Shown: positions 27,273 through 37,484 of the stretch, in pieces
Layout: the number at the start of each line of letters is the position of its first letter
How positions within the stretch are numbered: the stretch's first letter is position 1
Origin: Nitrospirota bacterium
Lineage (GTDB): Bacteria > Nitrospirota > Nitrospiria > JACQBW01
Assembly (NCBI GenBank): GCA_016194305.1
Contig: JACQBW010000001.1
Span: 44,927 to 108,926 of the forward strand
DNA: 64,000 nucleotides
Direction of reading: 5' to 3'
Notes under the pieces: generated by a model
Databases searched by the model: none
Told to the model about the DNA's origin: nothing
Seen by the model: the letters and a program-made list of their open reading frames with translations, nothing else
Made by a program: the position numbers and the translations under genes

Positions 27273-29516
27273 TCAAATTTTTGCGCCTCTCAATCTCAAG
27301 GCATTACCCACCACGGATACCGAGCTAAGACTCATTGCGGCAGCCGCGAAAATCGGACTGAGTAAAATCCCCATAAAGGGATAAAGAATTCCTGCGGCAA
27401 CCGGCACTCCAAGAGCGTTATAGACAAATGCGAAAAAGAGATTTTGTTTGATATTGCGAAGCGTCGCTCTGCTCAAAAGCCTCGCCCGAAGAATCCCCCG
27501 GAGATCTCCCTTCACGAGTGTTACGCCAGCACTTTCCATAGCCACATCGGTCCCGGTTCCCATGGCGATGCCCACCTGGGCCTGGGCAAGGGCTGGCGCA
27601 TCATTAATCCCATCGCCTGCCATCGCAACCATTCGACCTTGTTTCTGGAATCTTTTGACCACTTCGACTTTTTGATCAGGCAGAACTTCCGCAATAACCT
27701 CATCAATGCCGAGTTTTTTAGCGACCACTTCAGCCGTGCTACGGCTATCCCCTGTCACCATGATGACCTTGATCCTTTCGCGGTGGAGCTGTCGAATAAC
27801 TTCCGGGGTCGTCTCCTTGATTGGGTCCGAGACTCCCAGGAGACCCACGGCTCTTTTGTCAACTGCTACAAACATGACGGTCTGACCCTCACCTCGCATC
27901 GCTTCTGCCTTTGCAGAGAGCTCTCCTGGATTGATATTCAACTCATCGAGAAGCTTGTGGTTGCCTAGCGCCACGTCATGGCCGTCCACTTTTCCTGTGA
28001 CCCCTTTGCCGGTCATCGACTGAAAGCCCTCTGTATTTCCAGGCTTTACACCCTTATCTAAAGCTCCCTTTACGAGGGCTGCAGCCAGCGGATGTTCGCT
28101 TCCCCGTTCGATGCTGGCTGCAAAATAGAGCAATGAAAGTTCTTCAAATCCGCTTGCAAGCACTATCCCGCTAAGTTTTGGTTTTCCCTCGGTCAGCGTT
28201 CCCGTTTTGTCGACCACAAGGGTATCCACTTGTTTCAGGATTTCTATGGCTTCAGCGTTTTTGAAGAGCACGCCGACCATCGCTCCCTTTCCGGTGGCGA
28301 CCATAATGGACATTGGAGTGGCAAGCCCGAGAGCACACGGGCAGGCAATGATCAGAACGGCAACGGCATTGATGAGCGCATAAACAAAACGGGGCTCAGG
28401 ACCAAACCATCCCCAGATAATAAAGGTGATGACCGCGATAGCCATCACGACTTCGACAAAATAGGCCGCGACGACATCGACAAGTTTCTGAATCGGGGCC
28501 CGGCTTCGCTGGGCGTCCGCTACCATTCTCACAATTTGGGCCAACACGGTCTCTGCCCCCACCTTTTCAGCCATGATGATTAAAGCTCCGGTCCCGTTGA
28601 TCGTGGCGCCGATGACATGATCGCCCTTTTGCTTCTCCACAGGGATCGGCTCCCCGGATATCATCGATTCATCCACGGAACTCAGGCCCTCAATGACTAA
28701 GCCATCGACCGGGATCTTCTCGCCTGGGCGCACACGAAGGGAATCTCCCTTTTGAACCTGTTCAAGGGGAATATCGGCCTCCGTGCCATCATTCTTGATG
28801 CGACGGGCCGTTTTGGGCGCCAGTCCGAGAAGCGCTTTGATCGCCGCACCGGTTCGACTGCGCGCCCTCAACTCGAGCACCTGCCCGAGGAGTACCAGAG
28901 TCACAATGACCGCAGCCGCCTCAAAATAGGTACCGACTTCACCATTCATAGTACGGAATGAAGAAGGAAAGACGTTTGGCAGGATGGCCGCCACCAGACT
29001 GTATAGGTAAGCCACTCCTACGCCAAGCCCGATCAGGGTAAACATATTAGGACTCCAGTGGATAACCGAGTTCCATCCGCGTACAAAAAAAGGCCATCCC
29101 GCCCAGAGAACGACGGGAGTCGCAAAAATGAGTTCAAACCATTTTAGAATTTCCGGAGAAATGATTCGGTCCAGCTGGAGCCATGGGATCGCACCACGCA
29201 TTGCGATCATGACCAGGGGAATCGAAAGAATGAGACTGACCCGGAATCGCCGGGTCATATCGATCAGTTCGGAGTTTTCTTCTTCCTCGGCCATGGCGAC
29301 TTTGGGTTCGAGCACCATACCACAAATCGGACAACTCCCCGGAGCGTCACGGACGATCTCTGGATGCATTGGGCAAACCCACTCGGTGTTTGTCCTTGGG
29401 ATCACAGGAATTAGCGATTCGAGTGCCATACCACATTTGGGGCAAGCACCTGGTCCTGATTGCTTTACCTCGGGATGCATGGGACAGGTATAAAATATCT
29501 CGTTATCCAATCTCAT
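27273..29516 (-). CDS. copA: Copper-translocating P1B-1 ATPase with two N-terminal heavy-metal-binding domains
   Basis: The 747-residue pump begins with two copies of a Cys-Pro-Met-His domain: [20 protein letters not shown] (about 8-30) and [20 protein letters not shown] (about 46-66). The actuator has [11 protein letters not shown]. The membrane metal site is [18 protein letters not shown], the phosphorylation site [12 protein letters not shown], and the hinge [16 protein letters not shown]. The helix-7/8 segment [14 protein letters not shown] and the [16 protein letters not shown] ending (Met and Ser) are Cu(I)-pump signatures. It exports Cu(I), and perhaps Ag(I), to the periplasm. Its start overlaps the upstream membrane-protein gene by 14 bp. 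Confidence 0.92.
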   Translation of the reverse strand: MRLDNEIFYTCPMHPEVKQSGPGACPKCGMALESLIPVIPRTNTEWVCPMHPEIVRDAPGSCPICGMVLEPKVAMAEEEENSELIDMTRRFRVSLILSIPLVMIAMRGAIPWLQLDRIISPEILKWFELIFATPVVLWAGWPFFVRGWNSVIHWSPNMFTLIGLGVGVAYLYSLVAAILPNVFPSSFRTMNGEVGTYFEAAAVIVTLVLLGQVLELRARSRTGAAIKALLGLAPKTARRIKNDGTEADIPLEQVQKGDSLRVRPGEKIPVDGLVIEGLSSVDESMISGEPIPVEKQKGDHVIGATINGTGALIIMAEKVGAETVLAQIVRMVADAQRSRAPIQKLVDVVAAYFVEVVMAIAVITFIIWGWFGPEPRFVYALINAVAVLIIACPCALGLATPMSIMVATGKGAMVGVLFKNAEAIEILKQVDTLVVDKTGTLTEGKPKLSGIVLASGFEELSLLYFAASIERGSEHPLAAALVKGALDKGVKPGNTEGFQSMTGKGVTGKVDGHDVALGNHKLLDELNINPGELSAKAEAMRGEGQTVMFVAVDKRAVGLLGVSDPIKETTPEVIRQLHRERIKVIMVTGDSRSTAEVVAKKLGIDEVIAEVLPDQKVEVVKRFQKQGRMVAMAGDGINDAPALAQAQVGIAMGTGTDVAMESAGVTLVKGDLRGILRARLLSRATLRNIKQNLFFAFVYNALGVPVAAGILYPFMGILLSPIFAAAAMSLSSVSVVGNALRLRGAKI

Positions 29517-29985
29517 GGTTTATTCCTGATGGTTTTCTTATAGATAGAAATCTCCGTGTCATACCTGCGATCACCGGCGGTACAATCACCCACTGAAGGA
29601 CCGGTGTCAGTCCGCTTCCGATCCAGGGAAGCCGGGGCATCAAGGGCGAATATCCCCATGCGCTTCGGATATCGACATTGATCCATTCGCTGAGTAGCGT
29701 ATAGCCAAGCCCGAGTAGCGTAAATCCCGCAAGATTCGAAAAATGAAAGCTCAAAATCCAACCACGGCCTTCCGTAAACCAGCTCACAACCCAATAAGCG
29801 ACCAGAATAATGAAAAGGTCTCCGAAAGTGCAATGGAGGCGTGAGATGAGAATTTGCTGATAAGTTTTTCTTTGAATATCGTTATAGAGAGGACTCTGAA
29901 CAATCTCCCAGAAAAAATTGAGAAAGAAAGAGAAAAAAACCAATGGAACTTCAGGAAAAAAGGAAAGTTTACGCAAGGTTTTCAT
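29503..29985 (-). CDS. Integral membrane protein of unknown function
   Basis: The 160-residue protein has four or five hydrophobic segments, for example [51 protein letters not shown] and [14 protein letters not shown] do not recognise a named family. Position and the 14-bp overlap with the copper ATPase gene indicate translational coupling and a role in the same metal module. No Cys or Met cluster is present. Confidence 0.72.
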   Translation of the reverse strand: MKTLRKLSFFPEVPLVFFSFFLNFFWEIVQSPLYNDIQRKTYQQILISRLHCTFGDLFIILVAYWVVSWFTEGRGWILSFHFSNLAGFTLLGLGYTLLSEWINVDIRSAWGYSPLMPRLPWIGSGLTPVLQWVIVPPVIAGMTRRFLSIRKPSGINHEIG

Positions 29986-30160
29986 TTTATGCCTGGCCTC
30001 CCTGAAATATATAATTCCAATTAAATTATAGGTTTATAAACCTGGTAAAAATCAAGCAATATCAATTCTAAGTAAGCGTTAAAGATTTCCTCTTCAGCGG
30101 GAATGACAACCTTACGTACGAATAAATCTTTTCTGAACCCCCTTTTCTTAAATAGGCTTT

Positions 30161-30679
30161 TCAATGTTCATTTTGATGAACTTGTCCCTCCTGAGGGACC
30201 TTGAGAACCTGAGGATTGATTCCTGTTCCGAATTCATAAACGAGTCGGGCGCCGCGATCCGCTCCAAACGTGAGGAGGATAGAAAGGAGTAATAGCCCCA
30301 AAAAGAATCCGAAGCGGAATCCCGCCTGCTTCTGTTTTTTGTCGACCCAAAAGAGGTACGCGGAGAGGAGAATACTCACGACGGTCACAGAGACCATCCA
30401 ATTCCCGTGAATGTGAATGAAATCATGTCCGGGGGCATCATGTCCGCGGGGGTCTGACACGGCAACTTTGTTCATCGCCAGAAAACCTGTTGGAAGTGTC
30501 ACAACAGCCAGAATCGTTCCAAGATAGAGCATCCGGGAAGCGACGTCATGATATTTTGCCCGCCAGATAAGAGCCAATCCTTCCATGGCAAGTGCCCCCA
30601 AAAAGAAAGCGACCGGAAAGTGGACAAACATCGGATGAATATTTTGAATAGATGAGATTCCGGGAAGCAATGACTCCAT
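30161..30679 (-). CDS. DUF2231-type integral membrane protein
   Basis: The 172-residue protein has four hydrophobic helices and begins with the characteristic IQNIHPMFVHFPVAFFLGAL. A second His-rich patch, GHDAPGHDFIHIHGNWM, lies between helices 2 and 3. DUF2231 proteins look like small membrane cytochrome-type or redox proteins and often occur beside copper genes. The C-terminus ends VHQNEH. AAGGAG precedes ATG 30679. It lies between copB and the ATPase module on the same strand. Confidence 0.72.
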   Translation of the reverse strand: MESLLPGISSIQNIHPMFVHFPVAFFLGALAMEGLALIWRAKYHDVASRMLYLGTILAVVTLPTGFLAMNKVAVSDPRGHDAPGHDFIHIHGNWMVSVTVVSILLSAYLFWVDKKQKQAGFRFGFFLGLLLLSILLTFGADRGARLVYEFGTGINPQVLKVPQEGQVHQNEH

Positions 30680-30796
30680 ATTCTTTTCTCCTTTTTGTAA
30701 ATCATATTTTTCCGTTCACATTCCTGCAAAAGGCTTTTCTTTGAAGACAATACACTGGGAGCGGGAAACCCATGTCAAACCGAAAAGATCAACGGA

Positions 30797-31525
30797 TTAG
30801 AACCAGAAACGCAATCCCGCTTGAATCGCAAAGTTACTCGCATCTCGCCCTTCATTCATGGCAAAATCGGCCGTTTTCCCGAGCAAACGCATGTAGTTGA
30901 AATCGAGGTAAGGAGCAAATTCACGAATAACCTCAAAGCGTATTCGGATCCCAGTATCGATATCGCTCAATCCTGCGCCTACTTTTTTGTCATTCATATC
31001 CCGGGCATATATGTTTCCACTAAAGTAAAGTTGAGCGATTAATCTCTGGGTCAAAAGAAGGTCATAACGGATATCGGTCCGTGCGCTCAGGTCTCCTTCC
31101 GTACTGACAAAAGCCGCAAGGGATGTCTCAAGGAAATACGGAGCCAACCCTTGTACGCTCAACACACCGTAATTTCGTACATTCGGCTCGAAATCTCTGC
31201 GGGCTCCGATTTGAAGGTCCCAGTATTCCGCAATATATCGGCTGTATAACGCCTGCACTTCAGCCTCTTCCACATGGTCTCGAGGACTTAACCCCCTTGA
31301 TTTAAGCCAGAGTTTGTCATAATCCTTTCCGATCCACCCTTCACCATCCCATTGGAGAACATCCCTCCCCTCAACCTTTTCTCCGTAATTGAGATAGGCT
31401 TGAAGAAGGGAAAAGGTTTCATCTTCGGCACAATAAGCACGTCCTACAGGTAACAAAACAAATAGAACTGTTGCAATCATCAGAGTGGGAATGAAGCTGG
31501 CTATCGGCAGGGTTTCTCGGCTCAT
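30797..31525 (-). CDS. copB: Copper-resistance outer-membrane protein CopB/PcoB
   Basis: The 242-residue protein has an N-terminal signal peptide and the CopB core: QWDGEGWIGKDYDKLWLKS, EVQALYSRYIAEYWDLQIGA, RDFEP and SAFVSTEGD-like strands. The C-terminal FAIQAGLRFWF ends in an aromatic residue, as barrels do. The Met/His-rich N-terminal domain of Pseudomonas CopB is absent, so this is the short form. ATG 31525 overlaps the copA stop as ATGA. CopB is an outer-membrane copper-resistance component, here coupled to the multicopper oxidase. Confidence 0.9.
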   Translation of the reverse strand: MSRETLPIASFIPTLMIATVLFVLLPVGRAYCAEDETFSLLQAYLNYGEKVEGRDVLQWDGEGWIGKDYDKLWLKSRGLSPRDHVEEAEVQALYSRYIAEYWDLQIGARRDFEPNVRNYGVLSVQGLAPYFLETSLAAFVSTEGDLSARTDIRYDLLLTQRLIAQLYFSGNIYARDMNDKKVGAGLSDIDTGIRIRFEVIREFAPYLDFNYMRLLGKTADFAMNEGRDASNFAIQAGLRFWF

Positions 31526-33165
31526 TTTGGGCCCTCCATTTTCCCTTTTGCCACGACAACTTTGGTCATCATCCCGGCCTCCTGGTGATAAAGCAAATGA
31601 CAGTGAAGAACCCATTCCCCCTCGGTATCTCCAGTAATATCGACTGAATATTGCTTTCCCGGGGGAATGTCCACAACATGCTTCAAAGGCGCAAACCCGC
31701 CCTGACCATTTTCTATCTGCATCCAGATCCCATGGAGGTGCATGGGATGATGCATCATGGTTTCATTGATAAACGTTATCCGAACCCGCTCTCCATAACT
31801 AAGCTTGATGGGATCGGCATCGGAGAATTTCTTGTCATTGATCATCCAGATGTAGCGTCGCATATTCCCGGTCAGTCGAACGGTTTCAACTCGTTTCGGA
31901 ATACGGGTATCGTACCCGGGCAATATTCCATGGAGATCCCGGTAGGACAAAATTTTGTAACCGCCGCGGTCGTCCATCCTGTTCATCGATTCGTCCATCT
32001 GCATCGTCCCGTGATTCATAGGAACCATTGAACCCATCTCCATGCCTTCGGGTCTCTTCTGGTCCATCCCTTCCATCGAGACATGCTGCATTTTCTGCAT
32101 TCCAGGCATATCGGCCACCGCAAGAATCGGCCGCGATTGAAGCTTCGGAACCGGCGCGATCATTCCAGTCCGTGGCGCAAGGGTGCCACGTGCATATCCA
32201 CTCCGATCAATCGACTCAGCAAAGAGGGTATAGGCATGATCTTCTTCGGGAGATACGATAACGTCATAGGTTTCGGCTACTGCAATTCGAAGTTCATCAA
32301 CCCGGACCGGTTCCAGATTTTGGCCGTCAGCTTGTACCACTTCAAGTTTCAGACCTGGAATCTTCACATCAAAGTAAGTCATCGCTGAGCCATTGATGAA
32401 TCGGAGGCGAATCCGTTCGCCTGGCTTATAGAGGGCTGTCCAATTCTGGTCCGGGATCTTCCCGTTTAGCAAAAATGTATAGGTATAACCCGTTACGTCG
32501 GAAATGTCGGTTGGATCCATGCGCATACGTCCCCAGGTGAGTCGTTCCTTGAAGACATTCCAAAATTCCCCGGAAGTTTTGGCTGCTCCGACATCGTGAA
32601 AGAGGTCTAGAAGGGTTCGTCGCTGAAAGTTGTAATAGTCGCTCTGCTTCTTTAATTTTGCCATAATCTGATGGGGATCTTCGTCTGTCCAATCTGAGAG
32701 AAAAACGACGTACTCCTGATCAGATTGCAGCGCTTCCTTCTTAGCCGGATCAATAATGATCGGGGCATAAAATCCCATCTGTGTTTGTGTCTCGGAGTGA
32801 CTGTGGTACCAGTATGTTCCACTTTGTTTCACGGTAAAGCGGTAGGTGAAGGTCTCTCCCGGTCGGATGCCTTCGAAGCTGATTCCCGGAACTCCGTCCA
32901 TATTGGAAGGAAGCAGAATACCGTGCCAATGAATTGAGGTGATTTGATCCAGTTTATTCGTCACATTTATGGCAACCTCTTCTCCTTCCCTCCACCGAAG
33001 AAGGGGGCCTGGAATAGACCCGTTGATCGTGAAAGCCATTTTTTCATGGCCCGTTATGTTCATAGCCTGTTTCTCTATGACCAGGTTGTACGTCTTGGCC
33101 TGTATTGGATTCACCATGAATATCACAATTAATACCGCTAAACCGATAAATCTAATTCGTAACAT
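31522..33165 (-). CDS. copA: Copper-resistance multicopper oxidase CopA/PcoA
   Basis: The 547-residue periplasmic oxidase has all four copper-ligand motifs: HWHG (79-82), YWYHSHSETQ (about 120), HHPMHLHGIWM (about 470) and LHCHLLYHQEAGMM (about 520). A Met-rich stretch lies between the second and third domains (MPGMQKMQHVSMEGM ... MEMGSMVPMNHGTMQM). It oxidises Cu(I) to the less toxic Cu(II). The N-terminus MLRIRFIGLAVLIVIF looks like a Sec signal; the twin-arginine motif usual in CopA is absent. The same symbol is used elsewhere for the unrelated ATPase at 27273. Confidence 0.91.
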   Translation of the reverse strand: MLRIRFIGLAVLIVIFMVNPIQAKTYNLVIEKQAMNITGHEKMAFTINGSIPGPLLRWREGEEVAINVTNKLDQITSIHWHGILLPSNMDGVPGISFEGIRPGETFTYRFTVKQSGTYWYHSHSETQTQMGFYAPIIIDPAKKEALQSDQEYVVFLSDWTDEDPHQIMAKLKKQSDYYNFQRRTLLDLFHDVGAAKTSGEFWNVFKERLTWGRMRMDPTDISDVTGYTYTFLLNGKIPDQNWTALYKPGERIRLRFINGSAMTYFDVKIPGLKLEVVQADGQNLEPVRVDELRIAVAETYDVIVSPEEDHAYTLFAESIDRSGYARGTLAPRTGMIAPVPKLQSRPILAVADMPGMQKMQHVSMEGMDQKRPEGMEMGSMVPMNHGTMQMDESMNRMDDRGGYKILSYRDLHGILPGYDTRIPKRVETVRLTGNMRRYIWMINDKKFSDADPIKLSYGERVRITFINETMMHHPMHLHGIWMQIENGQGGFAPLKHVVDIPPGKQYSVDITGDTEGEWVLHCHLLYHQEAGMMTKVVVAKGKMEGPK

Positions 33166-33357
33166 TTACTTTTCTCCTCATCTCCCATTTTTTGAAACTC
33201 AAAAGACTAATGCAAAATAACTGCAATTTCTAATTTCGGAATATTCCTCGACCTTTTTAGCTCAATAAAAGCAAGAAATTGAAGTATATGAGAAAAAATG
33301 GGCTCTTTTTAAACTAAAAGAAGGAGATATTTTGAAATATCTCTTTGAGAATGGACT

Positions 33358-33777
33358 TTAAATAAGAAAGGAGTGTGTTGAAGTGTATATAGGAACAGAG
33401 TGATGTATTGGAGGATGTAAAAGACTGCCATCGACAAAGAATGGAACCCTTTCCGGAGTGGATATCATGTTTCGTGAAATTCCGGATGACATTTTTGAGA
33501 AGTCAGGAGCCAGGCGCAGAACAGTGAGCTGAAAAAAAGAACCGATATGACTTACTCTGCCGTCATCAAGAAGCGCCTGATTACAATCATCATCAGATTG
33601 GGAAGAGATCCCGGAAGAAACGCGTTCTGAAGTTTCACAGTTCATGGCGGCTTTTTCCGTAATCATGGATATTGGAAAAAGACACGCGTAGCTATTTCCG
33701 ACAAAGGCGGTGACTATCGCAATGACAAGAAGATAAACTGTGAACCATTTAAATTTGAATGAATTGTTCATGCTCAT
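33358..33777 (-). CDS. Small exported protein of unknown family, first of two paralogs
   Basis: After a signal peptide (WFTVYLLVIAIVTAFVGNSYA) comes a mature part of about 110 residues. It starts with CLFPISM, has two further Cys (NCETS, DDCNQ), and ends PIYTSTHSFLI. The same layout is seen in the protein at 40586-40990, and the ends (YTxxHSFLI) and the ACL-P junction are conserved, so they are paralogs. This copy heads the copA-copB unit, 192 bp upstream of copA. The start is ATG 33777 or 33771; no strong ribosome-binding site is visible. A copper-linked periplasmic role is inferred from position only. Confidence 0.65.
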   Translation of the reverse strand: MSMNNSFKFKWFTVYLLVIAIVTAFVGNSYACLFPISMITEKAAMNCETSERVSSGISSQSDDDCNQALLDDGRVSHIGSFFQLTVLRLAPDFSKMSSGISRNMISTPERVPFFVDGSLLHPPIHHSVPIYTSTHSFLI

Positions 33778-34038
33778 AAATAAACATTTATTTAAATTTT
33801 TGTCAAACAGTAAAGTATTATTTAATTGCTCAGAAAACACGAAGGGTTGTGTGGCTCTCTATCGATTAAGACTGATAACCTTCAATGTTTTCAAAATTGG
33901 GACTTCTAGTCCGAGCATAAATACAAAACCTAACTTACGTTATAGGACTTGCAGATAAACTTGCGTTGCGTGTTCTACACCGCATAGTGTGTGCATTAGG
34001 AAGGTACATACTATTTAATTATGACGGTAGAATCCCTA

Positions 34039-34275
34039 TTATAAAATATCCCGTTTTTTCTCTTCAAATTCTTCTTTTGAAATTTCCCCGCGGGCATACC
34101 GCTTCTTCAAGATTTCCAGAGCGGACTCTGCAGCCCTGATGGATTCACCTCCCACAGTTCTCTGGATCGCCCAAATGACCAGGAGGACAATCCCTGCAAT
34201 CAAAACAATCCAAAAAATCATTCCGAAGATCATCCAGATCCCCGTTCCTCCACCTATCATTCCATAAGACATCAT
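34039..34275 (-). CDS. Small membrane protein with SHOCT domain
   Basis: The 78-residue protein has one strong transmembrane segment (IFWIVLIAGIVLLVIWAIQ) and a C-terminal SHOCT motif (LEILKKRYARGEISKEEFEE). The start is ATG 34275 after AAAGGAGG and overlaps the cusA stop by 4 bp, so it is translated with the efflux operon. SHOCT domains are short helical modules, often in small membrane or oligomerising proteins; a role beside RND pumps is common but undefined. Confidence 0.82.
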   Translation of the reverse strand: MMSYGMIGGGTGIWMIFGMIFWIVLIAGIVLLVIWAIQRTVGGESIRAAESALEILKKRYARGEISKEEFEEKKRDIL

Positions 34276-37200
34276 TGCATATCCTCCTTTCTTTTAAATT
34301 TTCTCCCTTGCCAGAGTAAGTAAATGGCCGGAATAACAAATAGAGTTAGAATGGTTGTCGAAACCATTCCACCAACCATGGGAACGGCAATTCTTTTCAT
34401 CACGTCGGCACCCGTCCCATGACTCCACAGAATTGGAAGGAGCCCCGCAATAATGGCTGTTGCCGTCATGACAATTGGCCGCACTCGTTTTACGGCGCCT
34501 TCCACGATTCCCTCTACGATTTCATCCTTACTGCCCAAGATTCCTTTTTCCTGCCTGTTCTTTAAAGCCTGTTCCAGATAAACAATCATAATGACCCCAA
34601 TTTCGGCGGCTACGCCGGCCAGGGCGATAAACCCAACCCAGACGGCAACACTCAGGTTATATTGTAAATGGAAGAGATTCAAAATAGAGAGTAAAATTAC
34701 TCCGCCGATGAGTGAAAAAGGGACCGTTAAGAGAACCAAAAGGGACCGGCTTACTGAATTAAAATTAAGATAGAGAAGAACAAAGGTCACGAGTAAGGTC
34801 ATCGGAATAATGATTTTAAACCGCTCTTTGGCTCTTTGAAGGTACTGATAAGAGCCGACCCAGCCTAAGGTGGTTTCTTTCAAATTGATATTCTGAGCGA
34901 TTTTTGCTTTAGCTTCGTCAACATAACCGCCCAGATCACGTCCGGCCACGTCAACATAGACAATTCCTGCAAGTGAACCATTTTCATCTTTAATCATCGG
35001 TGGCCCTGTCGATATGGAAATATCCGCCAATTGAGACATGGGAATCTGAGTTCCGGACGAAGTCGGAACCAATACTCTACCTAACTTATTTAGATTATCT
35101 CTGAATTCCTGCGGGTATCTGACGTTCACCGTATACCTTTCCCTTCCCGAGATAATGGTGGTGATATTTGCGCCTCCAATCGCCGACTCGATCATTTCTT
35201 CGATATCTGCCACTGAGAGGTCATACCGGGCCGCTTTCTGGCGGTCGATTTTAAAATCAACGTAATATCCTCCGCTGACCCGTTCCGAAAAGGCACTCCT
35301 TGTTCCAGGAATCTTCCCCAGTAACTCTTCTACCTCTTTTCCTACTCGGTCGATTTCATCAAGATTCCTGCTGTAGATCTTAATTCCCACGGCGCTTCTT
35401 ACCCCGGTGGCCAACATTTCCGTCCGAGTTTGTATCGGCATCCACCATATATTGGGTACTCCTGGGAAGTGAACGGCCTGGTCCATCTCGGCAATAAGTT
35501 TATCCCATGTCACACCCGGTCTCCATTGATCTTCCGGTTTTAAGGTGATCGTGATCTCCGCCATCGACATTGGGGCCGGATCAGTGGACGTATCTGCTCT
35601 ACCTATCTTGCCGAAAACCGTTTCCACCTCGGGAAACTGTTTCAGCATCGCATCCTGCTGTCCGAGAATCTGCGAGGCTTTGGTCATTGAAATTCCGGGA
35701 AGGGTCGTCGGCATGTAAAGAATGGTTCCTTCATTCAAAGGAGGCATGAATTCAGATCCCATCTTTAAAAATAGGGGAAGGGTCAGGATCAGGACAAGTA
35801 CAGATAGAATGACTATAATCAGAGGCCGTTTTAAAACAAATCGAAGCAGAGGTTCATAAACAACTATTAAAAAACGGTTTAAAGGATTTTTGGCGATTGG
35901 AGTGATTTTCCCGCGGATGAAATAGACCATTAGTAAAGGAATCAGGGTAATCGAAAGAAACGCCGCAAAAAACATCGAAAAGGTTTTGGTAAAGGCGAGT
36001 GGTTTAAAAAGCCTCCCTTCCTGGGCTTCCAGTGTAAAAATAGGCATGAAGGAAACCGTAATAATCAAAAGGGAAAAAAAGAGCGGCTTTCCCAGCTCTT
36101 TAGCTGCTTCCAGAATCACTTCAGACCGGACTCTATCGGGTTTCTCCTCAAGACGCCGATGGGCATTTTCAATCATGACGATGGCTCCATCAGCCATGGC
36201 GCCAATCGCAATGGCAATTCCGCCTAAAGACATGACATTCGACGTCAGATGAAGCGCTCCCATGGCGATAAAGGAAAGGAGAATCGCAATCGGCAGGCTG
36301 ATAATGACCACCAAGGCGGACCGGAAATGAAATAAGAACAAAATAGTTACCAGACTAACTACCAGGGTGACTTCAATCAGTTTTTCTTTCAACGTCGCAA
36401 TGGCCCGCAAAATTAAACTTGATCTGTCATAGGTTGATATAATTTTTAATCCCTTAGGCAAACCCGGCTGAATATCAGCAATCTTCTCTTTAACCCGGTC
36501 AATGACGCTCAATGCGTTTTCTCCATACCGCATGATGACGATCCCTCCGACGACTTCACCCTCGCCGTTTAATTCGGTGACTCCTCTTCTCATCTCTGGA
36601 CCAAAAGAGACCGAGGCCGCCTCTTTGAGTAAAATTGGGACACCATTCTTATTGACTCCTAAGGGAATGAGTTCAAGATCGTTTAGGGTTTTAATATAGC
36701 CCTGGCCCCTGATCATATATTCCCGTTCGCTTAATTCGATGGAACGTCCTCCGACATCGTTATTGGCCATGCGAATCATTTGAGTTACTTTGGTAAAGGG
36801 GATGTTCAACGCCTGAAGGCGTTGAGGGTCGACATGAATCTGGTATTGCTTTTCAAATCCTCCGACCGAGGCGACTTCAGCGACCCCTGGAATCGCCTGT
36901 AATTGATACCGCAAAGTCCAGTCCTGATAAGCCCTGAGATCTGCAAGGCTCCGTTTTCCCGACTTATCCACCAGTGCGTACTCATAAACCCAGCCTACCC
37001 CTGTGGCATCCGGTCCTAATACCGGATGTACTCCTTCAGGAAGTTTGCCAGTGACTTTGCTCATGTATTCCAGAACCCGGCTACGTGCCCAATACATATC
37101 GGTCCCATCCTCAAAAACAATGTAGACATAGGAAAATCCGAAATCAGACGATCCCCGGACATATTTGACTTTGGGAGCTCCAAGCATGGAGGTTACGATC

Positions 37201-37403
37201 GGATAGGTAATCTGATCTTCCATGAGATTGGGACTTCTTCCCTCCCATTCGGTATAGACAATCACCTGGACATCGGAGAGATCTGGAATGGCATCCAGCG
37301 GGGTATGGATCACAGCCCAATAACCCCAAACGGAGAGAAACACCACACCCAATAGAACGATCAGATGGTTTTTACCGCAGTAGTCGATTACTTTTTCAAT
37401 CAT
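34272..37403 (-). CDS. cusA: Heavy-metal-efflux RND permease CusA
   Basis: The 1043-residue inner-membrane pump has twelve predicted helices and two large periplasmic loops. N-terminal YWAVIHTPLDAIPDLSDVQV and GVGWVYEYALVDKSGKRSL are HME-RND signatures. The helix-4 proton-relay motif GAMADGAIVMIENAHRRLE corresponds to the Cu/Ag (CusA) class rather than the Czc or Cnr divalent class. In the second half PTTLPGISMTKASQILGQQD is also conserved. With CusB and CusC it forms a tripartite complex that exports Cu(I)/Ag(I) from periplasm to outside. AGGAG precedes ATG 37403. Confidence 0.94.
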   Translation of the reverse strand: MIEKVIDYCGKNHLIVLLGVVFLSVWGYWAVIHTPLDAIPDLSDVQVIVYTEWEGRSPNLMEDQITYPIVTSMLGAPKVKYVRGSSDFGFSYVYIVFEDGTDMYWARSRVLEYMSKVTGKLPEGVHPVLGPDATGVGWVYEYALVDKSGKRSLADLRAYQDWTLRYQLQAIPGVAEVASVGGFEKQYQIHVDPQRLQALNIPFTKVTQMIRMANNDVGGRSIELSEREYMIRGQGYIKTLNDLELIPLGVNKNGVPILLKEAASVSFGPEMRRGVTELNGEGEVVGGIVIMRYGENALSVIDRVKEKIADIQPGLPKGLKIISTYDRSSLILRAIATLKEKLIEVTLVVSLVTILFLFHFRSALVVIISLPIAILLSFIAMGALHLTSNVMSLGGIAIAIGAMADGAIVMIENAHRRLEEKPDRVRSEVILEAAKELGKPLFFSLLIITVSFMPIFTLEAQEGRLFKPLAFTKTFSMFFAAFLSITLIPLLMVYFIRGKITPIAKNPLNRFLIVVYEPLLRFVLKRPLIIVILSVLVLILTLPLFLKMGSEFMPPLNEGTILYMPTTLPGISMTKASQILGQQDAMLKQFPEVETVFGKIGRADTSTDPAPMSMAEITITLKPEDQWRPGVTWDKLIAEMDQAVHFPGVPNIWWMPIQTRTEMLATGVRSAVGIKIYSRNLDEIDRVGKEVEELLGKIPGTRSAFSERVSGGYYVDFKIDRQKAARYDLSVADIEEMIESAIGGANITTIISGRERYTVNVRYPQEFRDNLNKLGRVLVPTSSGTQIPMSQLADISISTGPPMIKDENGSLAGIVYVDVAGRDLGGYVDEAKAKIAQNINLKETTLGWVGSYQYLQRAKERFKIIIPMTLLVTFVLLYLNFNSVSRSLLVLLTVPFSLIGGVILLSILNLFHLQYNLSVAVWVGFIALAGVAAEIGVIMIVYLEQALKNRQEKGILGSKDEIVEGIVEGAVKRVRPIVMTATAIIAGLLPILWSHGTGADVMKRIAVPMVGGMVSTTILTLFVIPAIYLLWQGRKFKRKEDMQ

Positions 37404-37484
37404 GAATAAAAGCTCCTGAAGAAATCAGTCCTAAGATCTTAACCCCACAGACCGGGGCGGAAGACCCGCCCCGGACGCCATCTC

